Below are positions 17,884-26,367 of a stretch of DNA of 64,000 nucleotides, in pieces. The position numbers were made by a program, and so were the translations under genes. Each line of letters begins with the position of its first letter. Within the stretch, counting starts at the first letter, position 1. This DNA comes from Chromobacterium haemolyticum DSM 19808 (GTDB taxonomy: Bacteria; Pseudomonadota; Gammaproteobacteria; Burkholderiales; Chromobacteriaceae): positions 1 to 64,000 of the forward strand of contig NZ_JONK01000028.1 in the NCBI RefSeq assembly GCF_000711885.1, read 5' to 3'. The notes below the pieces were generated by a model, which saw nothing but the letters and a program-made list of their open reading frames with translations, was not told where the DNA came from and searched no databases.

Positions 17884-18470
17884 TAACCCCCGGCTTGCAA
17901 GGCCAACGCAGCCGATGCGCTTTTCAGCAACCGGTCGGAGAGCGCTTCGTCCGAGATGGCGCGAGACAGCAGCAAGGCGCCCACCATCAGTGCCAGGCAG
18001 GCTTCGGGCGCCAGCGCCGGCCGCGCTCCGGCCGCCGTGTCGCATTGTTGCGCTTGGCGCAAGGTGTGCAGCAAGGCCTGCAAGCCCTCGGAAAACGCCT
18101 GGCGGGTGGCTTTGTCGTGGCGAGCCAACTCCCCGGCCAGCGCGGCGGCGGCGCAGCCGGAGTCGGGAAAATCCCTGTGCGCCGCGCTCAAATAATCCTT
18201 GGCAAGCCGTTTCAGCCCGGCGCCGCGCGGCGCCTGTTCCAATTGAGCCTGCCAAATCTCGTTCATATCCAGCAATGCCTGGCGACAGGATTGCGCCACT
18301 AGGTCGTCCTTGCTGTGGAAGTGGGCGTAAAAGCCGCCATGGGTCAGTCCCAGATCCGCCATCAGATTGGCGATGCCGACATTGGCCACGCCTTCAGCGC
18401 GAAAGCGCAGCGAGGCCATGGTCAGGATCCGTTGACGGGTTTCGGTCTTGTGAGTTGAGCTGTAGCGCAT
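17883..18470 (-). CDS. TetR-family transcriptional regulator
   Basis: 195 aa. The N-terminal TetR helix-turn-helix (residues 10-60) contains LRFRAEGVANVGIANLMADL and THGGFYAHFHSKDDLVAQ. The C-terminal ligand domain contains GCAAAALAGELARHD and resembles regulators of the AcrR/NemR-like group that respond to reactive small molecules. The ATG follows AAGGTCAACG. It has no adjacent target gene and is bracketed by two MITE copies in opposite orientation. The last codons run into the MITE boundary. Confidence 0.85.
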   Translation of the reverse strand: MRYSSTHKTETRQRILTMASLRFRAEGVANVGIANLMADLGLTHGGFYAHFHSKDDLVAQSCRQALLDMNEIWQAQLEQAPRGAGLKRLAKDYLSAAHRDFPDSGCAAAALAGELARHDKATRQAFSEGLQALLHTLRQAQQCDTAAGARPALAPEACLALMVGALLLSRAISDEALSDRLLKSASAALALQAGG

Positions 18471-18722
18471 CGTTGACCTTCCTGTTCGACTACGGGGTGG
18501 CGCAACGCAATGACGAAGCGGTGATTCCGTTTTAGATGATAAGTATCATTTCTTCAATCGCGATGTGAATCAGCAAGATAGCGCGCCGGCTGTCGCGCGC
18601 TCGCAATTGGCAAGCCAATAAATGACGGTGGAATCGCATAGGAATATCTATATTGACTAAAAAGCGGCGTTTCCCGTCCCGCGTCCCTGTCCGGGCGCGG
18701 TCTGGAGCATCGGCCGCGCTCA
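18471..18722. other. Gene-poor intergenic region
   Basis: No convincing gene or RNA was seen. A short AT-richer patch around 18533-18560 lies upstream of tetR and may hold its promoter. The TCA at 18720-18722 is the left target duplication of MITE copy 3. Confidence 0.4.
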
Positions 18723-18855
18723 GAATGTGTTGACGGTCTCGCGAGCTAAGGCGAAAACGGCTGAGAAAGCGGAATGTACGCGTGGTACATGAGTATTTCG
18801 AAGCGGTACTCACCATGGGGCGTCTCACGATGCGCAGCAGATCGTAAACAGGTTC
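18723..18855 (-). mobile_element. MITE-like element, copy 3 (inverted)
   Basis: 133 bp in reverse orientation to copy 1. The right end, read on the minus strand, is GAACCTGTTTACGATCT (18839-18855), identical over 17 bp to the IS end at 317-333. The other TIR (18723-18732) is degenerate. TCA flanks both sides (18720-18722 and 18856-18858). The internal inverted repeat ATGTAC-GCGTG-GTACAT is intact. Confidence 0.82.
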
Positions 18856-18936
18856 TCACAGCCGGCTTGTGATCGGCAGAAGTCCTCCTGCGTCCGCCAG
18901 CCGCCGCGGCTGCGCGCAGAGAAGGTGGAGACATGC

Positions 18937-20856
18937 ATGCAGCGATGGAGGCGTTCCGCCGCGGGTTTCCTGGCGGCCGCGTGGCGTCAGTTTGGCGTCG
19001 CCGCGGCCTATTGGGGCTTGGCGCGGCTATTGATGGCGGGTTTCATGGACGCGGAAACCTGGCTGACGCCAGCCTGGTTTCCGGCCGGCCTGGCCATGGC
19101 GGTTGCCTTGCGCGGCGGGCAGCGCTACGGCGTGGGGCTGGCTGCGGGCTCCTTGCTGTTCAGCCTGACGTCGCGCCAGCTGCCGCTGGCGGACGCCTTG
19201 TTGATTGCCGGCGCCAACACGGTGGGCAGCTTGCTGGGCGCTTTGCTGGTGCGCTACCGCTGCGGCCGGCGCTTGCCCTTGCGCAGCCTGTCTTATGTGT
19301 TGGCCTTCATCGCCGGCGCGGCGTTGGCCGCCGCCATCGCCGCCATGGGCGGCACGGTGGCCCTGCTGCATGGCCAGCCGCAGCCCTTATTGCCGCTGGG
19401 TCGCCACTTTATCGCCTGGTGGCTGGGGGACTTGGCCGGTATTTTCAGTCTGGCGCCTAGTCTGCTGCTGTTTAGACGAGCGGGAGCCGGCGAAGGTCAG
19501 GCCGGCCTCAACACGCTGGATGGTCTGATCGCCTGGATGACCTTGCTGGCCGCAGGGCTGGCCATGTTGGGCATAGACGACAGCACCGGGCGATACGCCG
19601 CGCTGCCTTATTGTTTCAGCCTGCCCTTGCTATGGTTCGCGTTCCGTCAGCGGCTGCGGCTGGCGCATGGTTTGTCGCTGGGCATTTTGCTGCTGGCCTT
19701 GGTTGGCGCGGTATTCGGCCGCGGCGCTTTCGGTCACGGGGGGCAGCAGGCTTTGCTGACCCTCAGCATGCTGATGCTGATCCAGACCTCCACCCTACTG
19801 GTGTTTGGCGCGTTGGCGGTGGATCTGCGCCGCACCGAGGCCAGGCTGCGAGTTGTCAACCGCCAGCTGGAGGGCAAGGTTCGCGCCAGAACCCGGGATT
19901 TGGCGGACAGCGAGGCGCGCTTGAGGCTGATGGCGGACGCCGCGCCGTTTCCGTTGGCGATGAACCGTTTACAAGGAGGCGAACTGATTTACGCCAATGT
20001 CCGCGCCGAGGAGCTGTTCCGCGAGCGCCTTGCGCCCGGAAAGCCGCTGAAGGTGCAGGACTTCTACGTGGACCCGGCCGAGCGCGAGCGCGTGTCCTCG
20101 CTGCTGCGCGTAGGCGGCTGTGTGCGGGATCGAGAAGTACGGTTGCGCGCCGCGGACGGCCGGGAGTTCTGGGCGCTGATTTCCTGTTCCGTGGTTCGCG
20201 CCGACGACGGCTGGTTCGTGATCAACGGTATCAAAGATATTAGCGAGCGCAAACGGCTGGAGCAGGATTTGCTGCAAGCCAATCAGGCGCTGCGCCAGAA
20301 TCTGAACGAAATAGAACTGCTGCAACAAGGCTTGCGAGAACAGACGCTGCGCGATCCGCTGACCGGCCTGTTCAACCGCCGCCATCTGGACGACATTTTG
20401 CCGCGCGTTCTCAGCCATATGCTGGCGGTGCATCGCGATGTTGCGGTGTTGATGGTCGATGCGGATCATTTCAAGCATATCAACGATCAGTACGGCCATC
20501 AGTGCGGGGACGCGGTGTTGACGACGCTGGCGGCGCATCTGAGCGACGCTTTCCGTAGTGGCGACATTGTCTGCCGCTACGGCGGCGAAGAGTTTTTCAT
20601 CTTGCTGCCCGGCGCGTCGCTGGATGACGCCCATGTCAAGGCGCAGCAGCTGTGCCGCGATGTGCGCGCCTTGCCCATCGCAGCCGGCGGCCACGACATC
20701 CGCGTCACCTTGTCGGTGGGGTTGGCCCTGTGTCCATTGCACGGCACGGATGCCGACAGCGTGGTGTCTGCCGCCGACGCGGCCTTGTATCGGGCCAAGA
20801 AAGAGGGGCGCGACCGGGTGTGCGTGGCGGACCCGGCGCAACCGCTGGTGTCCTGA
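18937..20856 (+). CDS. Membrane diguanylate cyclase: MASE1 - PAS - GGDEF
   Basis: 639 aa. An N-terminal MASE1-type sensor with about eight helices (residues 10-300), a short coiled coil, a PAS domain (about 325-440) and a C-terminal GGDEF domain. The active site is GGEEF, preceded by DPLTGLFNRRH and DADHFKHINDQYGH. The inhibitory I-site RSGD lies five residues before GGEEF, so product feedback is expected. It makes cyclic di-GMP in response to an unknown signal. ATG at 18937 is chosen over GTG at 18925 because GGTGGAG lies upstream. Monocistronic, just beyond MITE copy 3. Confidence 0.9.
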   Translation: MQRWRRSAAGFLAAAWRQFGVAAAYWGLARLLMAGFMDAETWLTPAWFPAGLAMAVALRGGQRYGVGLAAGSLLFSLTSRQLPLADALLIAGANTVGSLLGALLVRYRCGRRLPLRSLSYVLAFIAGAALAAAIAAMGGTVALLHGQPQPLLPLGRHFIAWWLGDLAGIFSLAPSLLLFRRAGAGEGQAGLNTLDGLIAWMTLLAAGLAMLGIDDSTGRYAALPYCFSLPLLWFAFRQRLRLAHGLSLGILLLALVGAVFGRGAFGHGGQQALLTLSMLMLIQTSTLLVFGALAVDLRRTEARLRVVNRQLEGKVRARTRDLADSEARLRLMADAAPFPLAMNRLQGGELIYANVRAEELFRERLAPGKPLKVQDFYVDPAERERVSSLLRVGGCVRDREVRLRAADGREFWALISCSVVRADDGWFVINGIKDISERKRLEQDLLQANQALRQNLNEIELLQQGLREQTLRDPLTGLFNRRHLDDILPRVLSHMLAVHRDVAVLMVDADHFKHINDQYGHQCGDAVLTTLAAHLSDAFRSGDIVCRYGGEEFFILLPGASLDDAHVKAQQLCRDVRALPIAAGGHDIRVTLSVGLALCPLHGTDADSVVSAADAALYRAKKEGRDRVCVADPAQPLVS

Positions 20857-20897
20857 CGGCGGAGGGCGCGCCAGGGGCGGTGTGCTACCATCCAGTG

Positions 20898-21605
20898 ATG
20901 GAACTTTACCGACTACTGCAACAACAAGGCTTTGGCGGCCGCAAGGAATGCAAGCAGCTGATTGAGTACGGCCTGGTCGAACTCAACGGCGAGATCGTCG
21001 ACAACTACCGCCAGCAGGTGGAATTGGCCGAGATCCGGCAATTGGTGGTGGACGACAAACCCTGGGACGTGGTGAACGGCCCGCTTTACCTGCTGTTTCA
21101 CAAACCGCCCAATTACGAAACCTCGCACAAGCCGCAGCATAATCCCGGCATCTACCGGCTGCTGCCGTATCAGTTCGGCAATCTGGGCATCACTGCGGTG
21201 GGCCGGCTGGACGTGGACACCACCGGTCTGATCTTATTGACCAACGACGGTCAGTTTGTGCATGCGCTCAGCTCTCCGAAGAAGCAGGTTCCAAAGTGTT
21301 ACCAGGTCACGCTGAAGCACGCGGCCAGCGAGGAGTTCATCGCCAAGCTGCAAAGCGGGGTCTACCTGAATGATGAAGGAGAGGAGTTTGCCGCCGACAG
21401 CATTGAACAGCTGGACAGCCACGTGATCCTGCTGACCATCACTCAGGGCAAGTACCACCAGGTCAAACGCATGGTGGCGGCGGCCAGCAACCGCGTGGAA
21501 CAGTTGCATCGCATCAGCTTGGGCAGCGTTGAGCTGGGTGAACTGCCGCAGGGCGAATGGCGGCATCTGAGCGCGGAGGAATTGGCCGGGCTGGGGTGGT
21601 CTTGA
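20898..21605 (+). CDS. rsuA: 16S rRNA pseudouridine(516) synthase-type enzyme (RsuA family)
   Basis: 235 aa. The N-terminal S4 RNA-binding domain (MELYRLLQQQGFGGRKECKQ) is followed by the RsuA/RluB catalytic domain. The catalytic aspartate is in AVGRLDVDTTGLILLTNDG; QGKYHQVKRMVAAASNRV and LHRISLGSVELGELPQGEWR follow. It isomerises uridine to pseudouridine in rRNA; the assignment to U516 of 16S rRNA is by family resemblance. The start is set by homology and ribosome binding is weak. A strong terminator follows at 21630. Confidence 0.85.
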   Translation: MELYRLLQQQGFGGRKECKQLIEYGLVELNGEIVDNYRQQVELAEIRQLVVDDKPWDVVNGPLYLLFHKPPNYETSHKPQHNPGIYRLLPYQFGNLGITAVGRLDVDTTGLILLTNDGQFVHALSSPKKQVPKCYQVTLKHAASEEFIAKLQSGVYLNDEGEEFAADSIEQLDSHVILLTITQGKYHQVKRMVAAASNRVEQLHRISLGSVELGELPQGEWRHLSAEELAGLGWS

Positions 21606-21629
21606 CGCTATACCCTGCCGCATGAGAAC

Positions 21630-21656
21630 AGGCCGCCTTCGGGCGGCCTTTGCTTT
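21630..21656 (+). terminator. Rho-independent terminator of the rsuA-type gene
   Basis: An AGGCCGCC / GGCGGCCT stem with a TTCG tetraloop and a T-rich tail (TTGCTTT), 25 bp after the stop. Confidence 0.85.
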
Positions 21657-21775
21657 GGCCGTGGGTGGGGCTTTGAGTCGTATGGAGAGGCATGACAGTC
21701 CGCATGACGCGCGGTATGGCCGATCTGGGTAGCTTGCCTTGCCATTGATATGAACTTCATCGATTGGAAAAAAAC

Positions 21776-22153
21776 ATGCTCCACCACATCTCTTTCGGCG
21801 TCCACGATTTGGGTCGCTCCGGCGCTTTTTACGATGCGGCACTAGCCCCTTTGGGCTACGTCCGGGTGTTTGAGCACGACACGGCCGTGGGATACGGCAA
21901 AGCAGGCGGGGGTGACAAGTTGTCTCTCAAATGGGTGCCGGAGCTCGTGCTCCCCGGAGATGGATTTCATCTGGCTTTTGCCGCCGGCACACCCGAGCAG
22001 GTCCGCGCGTTTCATGCGGCGGCCCTTCTGCACGGCGGACGCTGCAACGGCGCGCCGGGCTTACGGCCCCATTATGGGAGTCATTATTTCGCGGCCTTCG
22101 TTGTGGACCCGGATGGCTACCGCATTGAAGCCGTCATTAATCAGGCTGGTTGA
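21776..22153 (+). CDS. VOC-family protein (glyoxalase/dioxygenase-like fold)
   Basis: 125 aa, a single vicinal-oxygen-chelate module with two beta-alpha-beta halves. It starts MLHHISFGVHDLGRSGAFYD and ends HYFAAFVVDPDGYRIEAVI. The histidine of LHHIS and the glutamate of YRIEAV are the usual metal ligand positions. Such small VOC proteins are lyases or binding/resistance proteins; no substrate can be inferred. ATG at 21776 with GGAAAAAAAC upstream is preferred to TTG at 21764. Confidence 0.82.
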   Translation: MLHHISFGVHDLGRSGAFYDAALAPLGYVRVFEHDTAVGYGKAGGGDKLSLKWVPELVLPGDGFHLAFAAGTPEQVRAFHAAALLHGGRCNGAPGLRPHYGSHYFAAFVVDPDGYRIEAVINQAG

Positions 22154-22318
22154 AACGCGAATTGTCGGAATAAACATGGCAAACGCCGTTGAGTGAGGCC
22201 AGTCAATACTTGCTTTTGTCATGACTTAGGGAGTGGGAGGCGGAGGTGTGGATTGAGGCGCGGCGTCTCGAAAATTGGGTACTGTGAGTCTTAATTGAGT
22301 CGTTCGCTCTGCGACTTG

Positions 22319-22390
22319 GAACCTCTTTACGATTTGCTGCGCGTCGGCGTGCCTTGGCGCAGTTTTTCTGCGAGGTTTTGTTAGCGGTTC
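22319..22390 (+). repeat. Decayed, internally deleted MITE relic
   Basis: A 72-bp stretch that begins GAACCTCTTTACGATTTGCT and continues GCGCGTCG, close to the MITE/IS end GAACCTGTTTACGATCT. It ends GCGAGGTTTTGTTAGCGGTTC followed by TTA, comparable with the MITE right end GCGAGACTTTGAACAGGTTC. The middle is missing. The flanks TTG and TTA are an imperfect TNA duplication. Confidence 0.45.
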
Positions 22391-22398
22391 TTAATTCA

Positions 22399-22435
22399 AC
22401 CCCAGGATGGCGTGGTGGCGCCCCTGGGGTTTTTT
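22399..22435 (+). terminator. Rho-independent terminator with no obvious gene
   Basis: AACCCCAGG / CCTGGGGTT stem with a GC-rich 15-nt loop, then a T6 run. The nearest upstream plus-strand gene, the VOC gene, ends 245 bp earlier. Confidence 0.7.
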
Positions 22436-22490
22436 GCGTTCCGGACCGGGGTGGCGTGAGGTGGATTTTCCTGGTTTTTGGCGGGTATGG

Positions 22491-22543
22491 AAATTTACAA
22501 AACTATCAAAACAAAGGCATCGATTGCCATGATTGTAAATTTT
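22491..22543. repeat. AT-rich inverted repeat
   Basis: Perfect 10-bp arms AAATTTACAA (22491-22500) and TTGTAAATTT (22534-22543) enclose a smaller hairpin GGCA-TCGAT-TGCC (22517-22529). The surrounding 120 bp are strikingly AT-rich for this genome. Function unknown; it could be a protein-binding site, a cruciform or part of a transferred segment. Confidence 0.5.
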
Positions 22544-22712
22544 AAAATGAATAACATTTATTATTTACTGCAAAAAATTACGTTTCGTGCGAGTGCGTGC
22601 TGAAACCGGGGGACATAGTGAGAGTCAAGAGAATGCAGGCGCGCGGGCGTCGGGGAGGCAGCGGTGATAGGGGAGGGGATTGCGGATTGGCACCCAGCGC
22701 CCCCCGCGCGGC

Positions 22713-23091
22713 TTAGCGTTGTGTTGGGTGTTGCTGCGCCAGACGAGCCGGCAGATGGCGTGAGCTGAAGTAACCCAGGCGGAAGGTGTCGAAACCGGCG
22801 GCGTAGGCCTGTTTGTCGCGTACAGCGGCGTTGTTGGCCAGGAGGGGATTAGCCAACACTTTGGTCATCATGGGCGCGTCGGCCTTGAACAGCATGATGC
22901 AGCCTCTGCTGGCCACACGTGTTAACGACCCCTTGGGCGCGTGCAAAGTGGGCAGATTGCTAGTCTGCGAGTGCGACGGAGGCGTCGGTATTTTGCTCAG
23001 GCGCGGCGTAGGCGCTCAAGGTCAACGCAAGGGCAAGGCTCAGCCATAAGCGAAGGATGCCGCGCCGTGGGAGGGAAAAATCGGAGGCCAT
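22713..23091 (-). pseudogene. Disrupted secreted-protein gene, possible L,D-transpeptidase remnant
   Basis: ATG at 23091, with AGGATTTCC upstream, opens a frame coding for a signal peptide (LRLWLSLALALTLSAYAA). The frame hits TAG at about 22960. In the next frame coding-like sequence resumes as NLPTLHAPKGSLTRVASRGC, then IMLFKADAPMMTKVLANPLL and on to a stop at 22713. The SRGCI segment resembles the SHGCI active-site motif of YkuD L,D-transpeptidases, but the rest of that domain is missing. Best explained as a decayed gene with a frameshift and internal deletion. The family call is weak. Confidence 0.4.
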
Positions 23092-23194
23092 GGAAATCCT
23101 TAGGATACGCGTGTGTGATGGCTCCGATTTTATTTCAGCAAGAATTATCAATATGTATATCGAATGGTCAGCTGCACCAGAGCCTGCTTTGAGC

Positions 23195-24013
23195 TCATTC
23201 ATGTTGTTGTTTGAGCCAGCTTTCTTCCTGTTGGCGCATGAGTGCGAACCACTGTTGGCGCATGTGACGGGCAAAGGCCGGCGGCGCTGCGGTGAAGTCG
23301 TTCTCGTCGGTGTAGCAGCCGGGCAAGTAGGGCGGTTCGAAGTCTTTTTCCCAACCTTTGGCTTGCAGCGCCCGTTGGCCCTGCGGGCTGCAGTCGTCGG
23401 GTAGCGGAAGGCCGGTCAAGTGGCCGCTGTCCGGGTCCAGCCAGCGCACGCCTTGGCGGTCCAGACCGCGCAGTCCGTACTTGGTTTTGCCCACATGAAG
23501 GATCAGCTTGTAGTCATTGGGGCTGACGTCGCTGGCGCAGGTGCTGCGATAGCCGACAATGGTTTCCAAGGCGCCGTCGCGGTTAAGGTCCGGAAAGCCG
23601 ATGGCGTCTAGATCGAAGGCCGCGCTGGCGTCGAACTCGCAACGCGTTACTCCGTCGCTGAGCATCCACAGCCTTCGCGGCCTGTCTTGGCCCAGTACAT
23701 ATTGCGCGGCGTAGAGCGTCGCGTTTTGGGTGCCGTCGGGGCCGCGGGCTTCCTGTTGCTCCGCCAGTACCAACAGGTTTTCGCCGGTGTTGTCCGTCCA
23801 GCCGTAGGCGGCGCTTAGCTTGCCACGCAGTTCGACGCCGGCCGGCAAGGCGCTCAAGCGGCGCACCTGGCCGGCGGCGGTCGGTGAACTGGCCGTGTCA
23901 AGTCTCGTGGCGGGCGGCGGCGGCTCGGCTTTGCAGGCGACGAGCATTAGCGTCAGGCCGATCAGCAGCGAGGTGCGCAGGCCGGCGATGGGGGGCGCGG
24001 GAAGCGGTAGCAT
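23195..24013 (-). CDS. Putative outer-membrane or periplasmic lipoprotein of unknown function
   Basis: 272 aa. Type II signal peptide with lipobox LMLVAC around residue 27 (MLPLPAPPIAGLRTSLLIGL...), then a Pro-rich linker PPPP. The mature part contains AAYGWTDNTGENLLVLAEQQ, FPDLNRDGALETIVGYRS and YKLILHVGKTKYGLRG. The DLNRDG segment looks like a calcium-binding or FG-GAP-like loop. The set loosely resembles a family annotated as M949_RS01915-type surface polysaccharide proteins; I am not certain. ATG at 24013 is set by the lipoprotein signal. Confidence 0.6.
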   Translation of the reverse strand: MLPLPAPPIAGLRTSLLIGLTLMLVACKAEPPPPATRLDTASSPTAAGQVRRLSALPAGVELRGKLSAAYGWTDNTGENLLVLAEQQEARGPDGTQNATLYAAQYVLGQDRPRRLWMLSDGVTRCEFDASAAFDLDAIGFPDLNRDGALETIVGYRSTCASDVSPNDYKLILHVGKTKYGLRGLDRQGVRWLDPDSGHLTGLPLPDDCSPQGQRALQAKGWEKDFEPPYLPGCYTDENDFTAAPPAFARHMRQQWFALMRQQEESWLKQQHE

Positions 24014-24212
24014 GCCGTTCTTCTTGTCATTGATAAAACGGGAATAGTACGGAATAGCGGCGGCACGGGACAGCGCCGGTGGCCGTAAAAGGGCTTGGGC
24101 GTAGGAAAAAGACTGACCGATTTGCCGACTAAACATGACATTGGGGTGATTTTTGCCGGCGGGCAGCGCCATAATCCAGGCGGAGTGCGGGCTTCGCGCG
24201 AAAGGAGGACTT

Positions 24213-25217
24213 ATGCTGAAACTGGGCTGGTGGTGGGGAGGGGCGCTGGCGTTGACGTTGGCGCAGATGGTTGCGGCGGCGGAACCGCTGCCGGCGTATC
24301 GCGGCGACGCTCGGCAGTCGTCGGTATCCGGCCTGTCGTCCGGGGCCTTCATGGCGGTGCAGTACCAGGTGGCGTTTTCCGCCTCGGTGCGCGGCGTCGG
24401 CGTGGTGGCGGGCGGGCCCTATTATTGTTCCAAGGGCACGCTGGCGGGCGCGCCGGCCTGCATGAGCGGACCGCCGCCGGCGGTGGGCGGCCTGGTATTG
24501 GCGACCCAGCAGTTCGCGCTGAGCGGGCAGATCGATCCCTTGTCCAATTTGGCCAAGCGTCGCGTCTATCTGTTCAGCGGCAGTCAGGACAACACCGTGA
24601 AGACGGCGGTGGTGGACAGCGCTGAGAGCTATTTCCGCAAGCTGGGGGTGCCGGCGGCGCGTATTGAATATCCGCGCGGCCTGCCGGCCGGCCATGCCCA
24701 GATTACGCCCACTTACGGCAATGACTGCGGCGAAACCAAGTCGCCTTACGTCAACCATTGCGACTGGAAGGGCGAAGGCTACGATCAGGCGGGCGCGATC
24801 CTGAAGCAGATTTACGGCCCCTTGCAGCCGCGCGCTGCCCAATTGAGCAGCCAAGTGACGGTTTTCGACCAGAAGCCGTACGCGCCGCCAGGCAGCAGCT
24901 TGGCGGACGAGGGCTATGTCTATGTGCCGCGCGTCTGCGCCGAGGGCGAGGCCTGCAAGGTGCATGTGGCGCTGCACGGTTGCCGGCAATACGCCGGCGC
25001 CGTCGGCGACGCCTATTATGCTCATGCCGGCTACAACGAGTGGGCGGACAACAACCGCATCATCGTGCTGTACCCCCAAACCACGGCGATGCCGCCGGGC
25101 AACCCGAACGGCTGCTGGGACTGGTTTGGCTACACCGGCGTGAATTTCGCCTGGAAGAGCGGGGTGCAAATGCGGGCGATCAAGGCGATGGCGGACCGGC
25201 TGGTGTCGGCGCCGTGA
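24213..25217 (+). CDS. Secreted PHB depolymerase-family esterase
   Basis: 334 aa. A Sec signal peptide (cleavage near AAAEP) precedes an alpha/beta-hydrolase. The nucleophile motif is VSGLSSGAFMAVQYQ (Ser near residue 43). SGSQDNTVKT supplies the likely Asp and VALHGCRQYAG the likely His/oxyanion part. WDWFGYTGVNFAWKSG near the C-terminus is typical of esterases like the Rhodospirillum periplasmic PHB depolymerase. It would hydrolyse short-chain polyhydroxyalkanoate or related esters outside the cytoplasm. A strong AAAGGAGGACTT site fixes the start at 24213. Confidence 0.8.
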   Translation: MLKLGWWWGGALALTLAQMVAAAEPLPAYRGDARQSSVSGLSSGAFMAVQYQVAFSASVRGVGVVAGGPYYCSKGTLAGAPACMSGPPPAVGGLVLATQQFALSGQIDPLSNLAKRRVYLFSGSQDNTVKTAVVDSAESYFRKLGVPAARIEYPRGLPAGHAQITPTYGNDCGETKSPYVNHCDWKGEGYDQAGAILKQIYGPLQPRAAQLSSQVTVFDQKPYAPPGSSLADEGYVYVPRVCAEGEACKVHVALHGCRQYAGAVGDAYYAHAGYNEWADNNRIIVLYPQTTAMPPGNPNGCWDWFGYTGVNFAWKSGVQMRAIKAMADRLVSAP

Positions 25218-25225
25218 GTCTCTCT

Positions 25226-25368
25226 GAGCTTGTTCAAAGTCTGCTGCACTTTGTGAAGCGTTGCACGGTGAGTACAAGCTCAAACTGCTCATGTACCCCT
25301 CGTACACCCGGCTTTCTCAGCCGTTTTCGCCTTGTCTCGCCCTTGCTCGCGAGACTTTGAACACGCTC
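25226..25368 (+). mobile_element. MITE-like element, copy 4
   Basis: 143 bp, TIRs GAGCTTGTTC (25226-25235) and GAACACGCTC (25359-25368). The right flank TCA (25369-25371) is the reverse complement of the TGA stop of the convergent LysR gene; the left flank is TCT, one mismatch. The internal CTCATGTACCCCTCGTACA repeat is kept. Confidence 0.82.
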
Positions 25369-26250
25369 TCAGCCCCCGGGGAAGCCGCGCTCAGCAAAGA
25401 AGTCGATGAAGGCGCGCAGCCGCGGAGGCAAATAGGGCGCGCTGGGCCATAGCAGGTAGAGGGTGCCGCGGCGTTCCGCCCAGGCTTCCGGCAGCGCTTG
25501 CAACCGTCCTTCCGCCAGTTGGCGGCGCACGGTGAAGTCCGGCAAGCAGGCGATGCCGGCGCCTTGTTCGGCCAACTGGATCAGCGCGTCGCCTGTGTTG
25601 CCGCAGGCGTTGACCGGCAAAGTCTGGGCATCGACGCCGCTCAGCGGCCACGGCGCCAGCTTGCCGCTGCGAGGGTAGCGATAATGCAGGCAGCGGTGTC
25701 GCGCCAGATCTGCCGGCGACGCCGGCTCCCCGCAGCGGGCGAAGTAGGCCGGCGCGGCCACCAGCCGCATGCGATAAGCGCCCAGCCGGCGAGCGCTCAA
25801 GCGTGAATCGCCGGGCTCGCCGCCGCGGATCACTACATCGAAGCCTTCGCCTATCACATCCACCAGGCGGTCGCTATAGTCCAGGTCCAGCTCAATTTCC
25901 GGGTAGCTTTGCATGAAGCTTGCCAGATGTGGGGCCAGCACCCCGCATTCATGCGGCAGACCGACTTTCAGCCGGCCGCGGGGAGCGGCCTGACCCTGTT
26001 GCAGCTCGCGTTCGGCGGCTTCCACTTCATCCAGAATGCGCAGGCATCGTTGCAAGTATTGTTCCCCGGCCGTGGTCAGGGTCAGCCGCCGCGTGCTTCG
26101 CTGAACCAGGCGGGCGCCCAATCGTGCCTCCAGCCGCGCCAGCCCCTTGCCGGCGGCTGAGGCGGAAATGCCCAATTGCCGTCCGGCTGCCACCAGGCTG
26201 CCTTGCTGGGCGATGTGGGCAAACAGCTCGATGCCGCTCATTTTCTCCAT
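25369..26250 (-). CDS. LysR-family transcriptional regulator
   Basis: 293 aa. HTH with ELFAHIAQQGSLVAAGRQLG and ASAAGKGLARLEARLGARL, then LVQRSTRRLTLTTAGEQYL, the CrgA-like subgroup pattern. The effector domain has DYSDRLVDVIGEGFDVVIRG. It is divergent from an MFS exporter (117-bp gap) that it probably regulates. Start at 26250 with GAGG upstream; 26241 (MSGIEL) is an alternative. Its TGA stop coincides with the right target flank of MITE copy 4. Confidence 0.87.
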   Translation of the reverse strand: MEKMSGIELFAHIAQQGSLVAAGRQLGISASAAGKGLARLEARLGARLVQRSTRRLTLTTAGEQYLQRCLRILDEVEAAERELQQGQAAPRGRLKVGLPHECGVLAPHLASFMQSYPEIELDLDYSDRLVDVIGEGFDVVIRGGEPGDSRLSARRLGAYRMRLVAAPAYFARCGEPASPADLARHRCLHYRYPRSGKLAPWPLSGVDAQTLPVNACGNTGDALIQLAEQGAGIACLPDFTVRRQLAEGRLQALPEAWAERRGTLYLLWPSAPYLPPRLRAFIDFFAERGFPGG

Positions 26251-26269
26251 GCAAACCTCGCTATTACAG

Positions 26270-26315
26270 AAAATTTTTCCGTTATCTAAGGAATTAAAGA
26301 CTATTTTTCCGTTTC
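26270..26315. promoter_or_regulatory. Candidate LysR operator between LysR and MFS genes
   Basis: TTCC-N9-GGAA (26277-26293) is an interrupted palindrome of the LysR T-N11-A type. A second ATTTTTCCGTT follows as a direct repeat (26303-26313) of the one at 26273-26283. The region is AT-rich and centrally placed between the divergent genes. Confidence 0.45.
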
Positions 26316-26367
26316 GCCAAGAAATCTAGCATAAGCCTTCATTCAATGGCGATACGGGAGAAGAGGA

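Larger units (their letters stand above)
22154..22712. other. Gene-free 560-bp region with decayed repeat, terminator and AT-rich patch
   Basis: No gene was recognised. It holds a probable shortened MITE relic (22319-22390), a rho-independent terminator (22399-22435) and an AT-rich patch with a long inverted repeat (22491-22543). The patch stands out against the GC-rich surroundings. Confidence 0.5.
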
